From Hymenobacter sediminicola (GTDB taxonomy: Bacteria; Bacteroidota; Bacteroidia; Cytophagales; Hymenobacteraceae), in the NCBI RefSeq assembly GCF_014250515.1, contig NZ_CP060202.1, forward strand, positions 1,237,001-1,301,000: a DNA stretch of 64,000 nt, in the 5' to 3' direction. A program made the translations under genes and the position numbers. The notes beneath the pieces were generated by a model. That model was not told where the DNA came from. It saw nothing but the letters and a program-made list of their open reading frames with translations, and made no database searches. This document shows positions 59,371 to 64,000 of this stretch, one piece after another. Each line of letters begins with the position of its first letter. Positions within the stretch are counted from its first letter, which is position 1.

Positions 59371-60459
59371 ATGAGTCAACCTGCTTTTGTAAGCCGTTTC
59401 CGGTTTTTTGGTATCCTGACCGTTGTGGCAGTATATCTGCTGATTCTGGTAGGAGGTATTGTGCGGAGTACAGGCTCCGGAATGGGTTGCCCGGACTGGC
59501 CGAAGTGCTTCGGAACCTGGGTGCCGCCTACGGATGTGAGCCAACTCCCGGCCAACTACAAGGAAATCTATACCGAGCAGCGAGTTGCGAAGAACCAGCG
59601 CATTGCTAAAACTCTGAGTGGCCTTGGATTCGAAGAGGTAGCCGCTCAGATTTTTGCGCACCCTACGCAGTTCATAGAAACTGATTTTAACGTTACTAAA
59701 ACCTGGATTGAATATGTCAACCGGCTGCTTGGGGCACTAATTGGCGTGTTCATCTTTCTGGCGGTGGTGCTGGCCTTGCCTTACTGGCGTCGCGACCCGG
59801 TAGTGTTCTGGCTCACGTTTGCATCCTTTCTGCTAACCGGATTTCAGGGCTGGCTGGGGTCCTTGGTAGTCTCCACCAACCTGCTTCCAGAAATGGTGAC
59901 GGTGCATATGGCGTTAGCGCTGCTTATTGTGGCACTGCTTATCTATGCCGTAGACCGTTCGCAACTAGCCAGTGAACAGCCAAGTGGAACCATTGAGGTT
60001 ACACCTCAAGTCCGTCTAACGTTCTGGCTATGGGTTGCCCTTTTATTAACGTTTGGGCAGATTATGCTGGGCACCCAGGTGCGGGAGCAGGTTGATGTAG
60101 TGGCATCAGCTGCCAGCTACGCAAACCGTGCGGGGTGGGTAGAGCAACTAGGTAGCACGTTCTACTTCCACCGGTCATTCTCCATCGTGCTGCTGTTATC
60201 GAACCTCTACGTTGCTTCCCAGTTGTATTCGACGCGTAACATCAAGCTGCAGCGGCTAGCCGCTGCTGTGCTAGTGCTGCTAGGCATCGAAATAGTAGCG
60301 GGAATGGTGCTAGCCTACTTCGCATTGCCCGCAGCCGTGCAGCCCGTGCACCTGACAGTTGCAACTGTATTGTTCGGGGTTCAGTTTCTGACCATCATTC
60401 ACTACAAGCGCCAGACGAAAGCTGGGCTTCAGGCCGGTAGTACGAGCGTTGTTGCGTAA
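59371..60459 (+). CDS. ctaA: Heme A synthase
   Basis: Membrane enzyme converting heme O to heme A (COX15/CtaA family), 362 residues from the ATG at 59371; the frame reaches a GTG at 59356. Features: IVRSTGSGMGCPDWPKCFG near the N-terminus, eight hydrophobic helices, and His residues in ARWIEYVNRL-like WIEYVNRLLG, TVHMALALL, FHRSF and VHLTVATVLFGVQF that match the heme-binding pattern. Required for the aa3 oxidase encoded upstream. Confidence 0.92.
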   Translation: MSQPAFVSRFRFFGILTVVAVYLLILVGGIVRSTGSGMGCPDWPKCFGTWVPPTDVSQLPANYKEIYTEQRVAKNQRIAKTLSGLGFEEVAAQIFAHPTQFIETDFNVTKTWIEYVNRLLGALIGVFIFLAVVLALPYWRRDPVVFWLTFASFLLTGFQGWLGSLVVSTNLLPEMVTVHMALALLIVALLIYAVDRSQLASEQPSGTIEVTPQVRLTFWLWVALLLTFGQIMLGTQVREQVDVVASAASYANRAGWVEQLGSTFYFHRSFSIVLLLSNLYVASQLYSTRNIKLQRLAAAVLVLLGIEIVAGMVLAYFALPAAVQPVHLTVATVLFGVQFLTIIHYKRQTKAGLQAGSTSVVA

Positions 60460-60464
60460 CTTTG
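60457..60464 (+). promoter_or_regulatory. Possible -7 element for ctaB
   Basis: TAACTTTG overlaps the end of ctaA and lies 46 bases before the ctaB ATG; no clear -33. Confidence 0.35.
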
Positions 60465-60510
60465 CGGCCCGGTTTGGAGTCCTTCCGCCGTCCGTGTTGT
60501 TCTATTCCTA

Positions 60511-61374
60511 ATGACCAAAGCCAGGGCGTATTTCCAGTTAATCAAGTTTCGGCTGGCACTGACCGTAGCTTTTTCCAGCGCTATTGGTTACCTGCTGGGC
60601 GCTCAGGCTTTTGACTGGGGACGCGCATTGCTGGTAATGGTAGGTGGATTAGCGGTTACCGGTTCCGCAAACACCATCAACCAGATCTATGAGATAGATC
60701 TTGATAAACTGATGAAGCGTACGGCTAAACGGCCGCTGCCATTGGGTATTCTGAGCGTACCCGAGGCTTGGGTGTTTGCAGTCGTGCTGGGAGGGGCGGG
60801 GCTAGCCATGCTGGCTTACTGCTTCAATCCACTGGCCGCGGCACTGTCACTGATTTCGCTCATCCTGTACGGTTTCATCTATACGCCGCTCAAGCAGATT
60901 TCTCCTATCTGCGTGTTTGTGGGCGCAATTCCGGGTGGCCTGCCTCCCTTTATTGGCTGGGTGGCAGCCACCAATGCCCTTGTGGGCGCAGAAAGCGCTG
61001 GTGGCTGGATTCTATTTGGAATTCAGTTTATGTGGCAGTTTCCGCACTTCTGGGCTATTGCGTGGGTTCTGGATGATGATTACCGTGCCGCCGGATTCAA
61101 GATGCTGCCCTCACCGGGCCGCAAGGATCTGCGCACCGCTTTTCAGATCATGACTTATACACTACTCCTGATTCCGTTGAGCCTGCTACCTCTGCAGTTT
61201 GGTATGGCAGGTAAAACTTCGGCTCTGATTGCGGTAGTGTGTGGCGTCTTGTTCCTGATGCAAACCTTTTACCTGATGCGCACTTGCACTAAGAAGGCCG
61301 CCATGCGCATCATGTTTGGCTCTTTTCTGTATCTGCCCATTGTGCAGATAGCCTTGGTTCTCGATAAATTGTAA
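60511..61374 (+). CDS. ctaB: Heme O synthase (protoheme IX farnesyltransferase)
   Basis: UbiA-family prenyltransferase adding farnesyl to heme B, the step before CtaA. The 287-residue product has the Asp-rich motif in NTINQIYEIDLDKLMKRT, RPLPLGIL, FIYTPLKQISP, the second motif region GAIPGGLPPFIGWVAAT, and FPHFWAIAWVLDDDY, with about nine membrane helices. Confidence 0.96.
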   Translation: MTKARAYFQLIKFRLALTVAFSSAIGYLLGAQAFDWGRALLVMVGGLAVTGSANTINQIYEIDLDKLMKRTAKRPLPLGILSVPEAWVFAVVLGGAGLAMLAYCFNPLAAALSLISLILYGFIYTPLKQISPICVFVGAIPGGLPPFIGWVAATNALVGAESAGGWILFGIQFMWQFPHFWAIAWVLDDDYRAAGFKMLPSPGRKDLRTAFQIMTYTLLLIPLSLLPLQFGMAGKTSALIAVVCGVLFLMQTFYLMRTCTKKAAMRIMFGSFLYLPIVQIALVLDKL

Positions 61375-61425
61375 CCCGGTATACCAGTACTCATTACGTA
61401 GTTGGTATCCCATTGCCTGAAACCT

Positions 61426-62013
61426 ATGCAAAGCGTAGAAACTTTGGAAGAAAAAGAACCCGGTACCGGCCTGCATCCTATGCGGCTGCTCCTGATTCTG
61501 ATGATTGTAAGCATCATTATGATGTTTGCAGCCTTTACCAGCGGCTTTATTGTGCGCCGTGAAGAAGGAAACTGGCGCGAGTTCGACCTGCCAATCAGCC
61601 TGCTGTACAACACTATCGTGATTGTGTTGAGCAGCGCGACCATGCAGTGGGCGTATGCCTCGGCTAAGCGCGACGAACTGGGCCGTGTGAAGCTGGCAAT
61701 GGGCCTAACAGTTCTCCTGGGCCTCGCTTTTTTAGCAGGCCAGTGGTTTTCTTGGGGTGATTTAGTGGCTGGCCGGACATATTTTGGGGGCGTAGATGCC
61801 AACCCTTCTGGCTCATTTGTGTATGTATTGATGGGCGTGCATGGTTTTCACCTCATCACCGGGCTGATTTTTCTCGTAAAAACCTACCTGAAAACACTTC
61901 GCTATCAGGTGCATTCGCGGCAAATGATGCCTATTGCCAACTGCACCATCTACTGGCACTTCCTCGGCGCGCTTTGGTTGTACCTGTATTTGTTCCTACT
62001 TTTGAACCACTAG
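61426..62013 (+). CDS. Cytochrome c oxidase subunit III family protein (short form)
   Basis: A 195-residue, five-helix member of the oxidase subunit III family (helices about 17-38, 50-68, 80-100, 122-145, 170-190). Conserved points are RREEGNWREFDLPI, YVLMGVHGFHLITGLIFLV with the His cluster and CTIYWHFLGALWLYLYLFL. It is distinct from the 258-residue subunit III gene that follows 21 bases later. The ATG at 61426 is chosen over an in-frame TTG at 61402. Confidence 0.88.
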   Translation: MQSVETLEEKEPGTGLHPMRLLLILMIVSIIMMFAAFTSGFIVRREEGNWREFDLPISLLYNTIVIVLSSATMQWAYASAKRDELGRVKLAMGLTVLLGLAFLAGQWFSWGDLVAGRTYFGGVDANPSGSFVYVLMGVHGFHLITGLIFLVKTYLKTLRYQVHSRQMMPIANCTIYWHFLGALWLYLYLFLLLNH

Positions 62014-62034
62014 TTTCGTCTTACCCCGCACTTT

Positions 62035-62811
62035 ATGTCCACCATTTCCACGACGCAGCCTCTCACCTCTGTCGATGCCGCTGACCGGCCGCGTAGCGGC
62101 AACTGGGACGGAGGCAATGAGCCCTTCAAGGCCAGCTACGGCAAGCTGATGATGTGGTTCTTCCTGTTGTCGGACGCCTTCACGTTCGCCGCCTTCCTGA
62201 CCACGTACGGCCTGATCCGTCACCGTTATCCAGCTTTTGATGCTGCTGCCGGCAAAGTATTCGAGTTTTCGACGGCTTACTGGCCCGTTCCGGATAAAGT
62301 GTTTGACGGTTTCCCGGGCTTGCACGGACAGAGCGTACCGCTGGGCTTTGTGGCCTTGATGACGATGATTCTCATCTTCAGCTCCGTGACGATGGTACTG
62401 GCCGTAGAGGCTGGCCACCGCATGGACAAGAAGGATGTGCAGAAATGGCTGCTCTGGACGATTCTGTTCGGTGCTACTTTCCTTGGCTCGCAGGCTTGGG
62501 AGTGGAGCCACTTTATCCATGGTACTCAGGAAGGAACCAAGATGTTGGACGGTACTACCGTTTATGGCGCCAATTTGGCTGTCAACCAGTACGGCCCGGT
62601 TCTTTTCGCTGACCTGTTCTTCTTTATTACGGGTTTCCACGGCACACACGTATTCTCCGGCGTCTGCTTGCTGGTCTGGTCTTTCATTGCTACTACCAAC
62701 GGCACGTTCGAGAAGCGCGGCCACTATGAGATGGTAGAGAAAATTGGCCTGTACTGGCACTTTGTAGACCTTGTATGGGTGTTCGTTTTCACCTTCTTCT
62801 ACCTCGTATAA
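62035..62811 (+). CDS. ctaE: Cytochrome c oxidase subunit III
   Basis: Membrane subunit of the oxidase, 258 residues. Conserved segments are KLMMWFFLLSDAFTFAAFLT, SQAWEWSHFIHGTQEG (Glu/His cluster), FFITGFHGTHVFSGVCLLVW and KIGLYWHFVDLVWVFVFTFF. It is the second subunit III type gene in this block and the more typical one. Confidence 0.93.
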   Translation: MSTISTTQPLTSVDAADRPRSGNWDGGNEPFKASYGKLMMWFFLLSDAFTFAAFLTTYGLIRHRYPAFDAAAGKVFEFSTAYWPVPDKVFDGFPGLHGQSVPLGFVALMTMILIFSSVTMVLAVEAGHRMDKKDVQKWLLWTILFGATFLGSQAWEWSHFIHGTQEGTKMLDGTTVYGANLAVNQYGPVLFADLFFFITGFHGTHVFSGVCLLVWSFIATTNGTFEKRGHYEMVEKIGLYWHFVDLVWVFVFTFFYLV

Positions 62812-62889
62812 TTCCACGGGTAGCGGACTAGGTAAGCGCGGCTGGCTAAGCCGTTGTTTTATCTCCGCTCCTCAGTTACTTCCTGCACC

Positions 62890-63231
62890 ATGGCTAATCA
62901 CGTAGGCACCGAGCATACAACACATACCGGCGAGATTCCAAAACCGAATACCGGCTGGATCTGGAAAACCTTCTTTGTTCTGGTAGGTATTACGGCCCTC
63001 GAATTTGTGTTCGTATTCCTGATGGATCCGGGCACGCTTCGTAATTCTATCTTCATTGTTCTCACGATTTTCAAAGCCTTCTTTATCGTGGCTGAATTCA
63101 TGCACTTGAAGCATGAAGTGAAATCGTTGATCTGGACGATCCTCATTCCGATGGCACTGCTGGTGTGGCTGCTTATCGCCCTGATTACCGAGGGTTCTTA
63201 CCAGAACTCGTTCTGGAACGTATTCAACTAA
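62890..63231 (+). CDS. Cytochrome c oxidase subunit IV (bacterial small subunit)
   Basis: A 113-residue protein with three hydrophobic helices (about 20-40, 46-66, 76-97): FFVLVGITALEFVFVFLM, SIFIVLTIFKAFFIVAEFMH, LIWTILIPMALLVWLLIALI. It belongs to the small subunit IV (COX4-pro) group that closes oxidase operons. The start at 62890 is favoured over an upstream in-frame ATG at 62854. Confidence 0.88.
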   Translation: MANHVGTEHTTHTGEIPKPNTGWIWKTFFVLVGITALEFVFVFLMDPGTLRNSIFIVLTIFKAFFIVAEFMHLKHEVKSLIWTILIPMALLVWLLIALITEGSYQNSFWNVFN

Positions 63232-63235
63232 CTGC

Positions 63236-63898
63236 ATGAGGCCCAAACACGTCCTGTTGTTGGGCCTCATTCTGTTGGTCCCGGTGCTGGCTTTCGTGTT
63301 TCTGTACACTTTCGGCACCAACCGTTACGCGCTGCCCACTTTCCTGCCCGACCGTGTCGATTCGACACTGGTGGAAGGAAAGTGGCGGCGCGATACTGTT
63401 TTTCACCAGTTGGCTGATTTTCGGTTTGCTTCACAGTCGGGCCGAGAGATTACGCAGCAGGATGTGGGCGGCGGTGTGTATGTCGCAAACTTCTTCTTCG
63501 CCACCTGCCCCGGTGCCTGCCCCCGCATGAATAGCCAGATGGCCCGGGTACAGGAAAAATTCCGGCACGAGCCGCGCGTGAAACTGGTATCCTATACCGT
63601 TGATCCGGCCCACGACTCCGTAGCGGTGTTGGAACGCTATGCCGAGCAATATGGCGCAATTGCCGGCAAATGGTTCTTCCTGACCGGTGACAAAACCGCA
63701 TTGTATCGGTTAGCTACGGAAGAGTTTCGACTCGATGCTCCCAGTGGGGCCGGACCAGGCATAGTGCATAGCCAGAATCTGTACCTCGTAGACCGGGAAC
63801 ATCGTGTGCGAGGCATCTATGACGGAATGAAACCCAAAGACGTTGAACGTCTGATGACGGAAATCAACGTGCTGTTGTACACCTATGAACACGAATAG
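63236..63898 (+). CDS. SCO1/SenC family copper chaperone
   Basis: Thioredoxin-fold protein that delivers copper to the CuA site of subunit II. The 220-residue product has an N-terminal membrane anchor (HVLLLGLILLVPVLAFVFLY), the copper motif FFATCPGACPRMNSQ (CxxxC) and the third ligand His in GIVHSQNLYLVD. It starts four bases after the subunit IV stop and overlaps the next gene. Confidence 0.95.
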   Translation: MRPKHVLLLGLILLVPVLAFVFLYTFGTNRYALPTFLPDRVDSTLVEGKWRRDTVFHQLADFRFASQSGREITQQDVGGGVYVANFFFATCPGACPRMNSQMARVQEKFRHEPRVKLVSYTVDPAHDSVAVLERYAEQYGAIAGKWFFLTGDKTALYRLATEEFRLDAPSGAGPGIVHSQNLYLVDREHRVRGIYDGMKPKDVERLMTEINVLLYTYEHE

Positions 63899-64000
63899 TC
63901 CTGCCTCTATCCCTGGTAGCACCAAATACAAAGTACTGGCGGCTGTGCTGGGCGCAGTTATTCCCATTGCGGTAGCTGTTCTGTACTATTTCCCCAATGT
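63885..64000 (+). CDS. DUF420-like membrane protein, partial at window edge
   Basis: An ATG at 63885, inside the end of the SCO gene in another frame, opens MNTNSPASIPGSTKYKVLAA followed by VLGAVIPIAVAVLYYFPNV, cut by the window end. The N-terminal helix after a KYK motif is like DUF420 membrane proteins, which often follow SCO genes in oxidase operons. Assignment is tentative because only 38 residues are visible. Confidence 0.6.
   Translation, partial: MNTNSPASIPGSTKYKVLAAVLGAVIPIAVAVLYYFPN

Noticed and set aside
61996-62817. 273-codon minus-strand frame opposite ctaE
   Set aside because: Antisense to a clear oxidase subunit III gene.
1-64000. CRISPR array, prophage, integrase or insertion sequence
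   Set aside because: No spaced direct repeats, transposase, integrase or phage structural genes were recognised in any frame.

Overview
The window looks like chromosomal DNA of an aerobic member of the Bacteroidota, most likely a Hymenobacter-like Cytophagales bacterium. The evidence is a SusC/SusD pair, the alternative complex III (ACIII) plus aa3 oxidase cluster in the arrangement seen in this phylum, GSCFA, DUF3341, FadL/SGNH and ComB family genes, the rpsF-rpsR-rplI order, many promoters of the Bacteroidota form TTTG-N19-TAnnTTTG, and a general lack of Shine-Dalgarno sequences. No rRNA, tRNA, CRISPR array, prophage or insertion sequence was seen. Genus is an inference from gene content; nothing here proves it.

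Layout. 1-4.8 kb: a SusC/SusD outer-membrane uptake pair. 4.9-13.7 kb: a long minus-strand run (nudix hydrolase, plsC, gatC, a very large membrane/TPR protein, an ABC ATPase, a PduO-type cobalamin adenosyltransferase, ilvE, and prfB with its programmed +1 frameshift). 13.7-14.1 kb: a gene-free stretch holding a candidate structured small RNA. 14-25 kb: housekeeping and signalling genes (rnhB, a three-gene CZB/histidine kinase/response regulator operon, gcvT, comB beside a REP-like palindrome, mazG-like, dtd, a GT-C-like membrane protein, an SGNH lipoprotein with a FadL porin). 25-31.3 kb: mltG and a RamB/ScfR-type regulator divergent from the glyoxylate shunt genes aceB and aceA. 31.4-46 kb: rnd, an M14 peptidase, queA, an exported methyltransferase-like lipoprotein, two lipoprotein/membrane proteins, priA, and a GSCFA protein with a long disordered basic tail. 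46-47.1 kb: rplI, rpsR, rpsF.

47.4-64 kb is one respiratory block on the plus strand: actABCDEF (ACIII, quinol to cytochrome c/oxidase), coxB and ctaD (aa3-type oxidase subunits II and I), ctaA and ctaB (heme A synthesis), two subunit III family genes, a small subunit IV, a SCO copper chaperone, and the start of a DUF420 membrane protein cut by the window edge. These genes together encode an electron path from quinol to oxygen and the assembly factors for the oxidase. A strong Bacteroidota promoter precedes actA, and stem-loops without U-tracts sit between actA/actB and actB/actC.

The most interesting items are the candidate small RNA at about 13.84-13.98 kb, the regulator/operator layout at the glyoxylate shunt, the basic disordered tail on the GSCFA protein, the intercistronic hairpins of the ACIII operon, and several genes whose -7 promoter element almost touches the start codon. 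No clearly new multi-gene system was identified.
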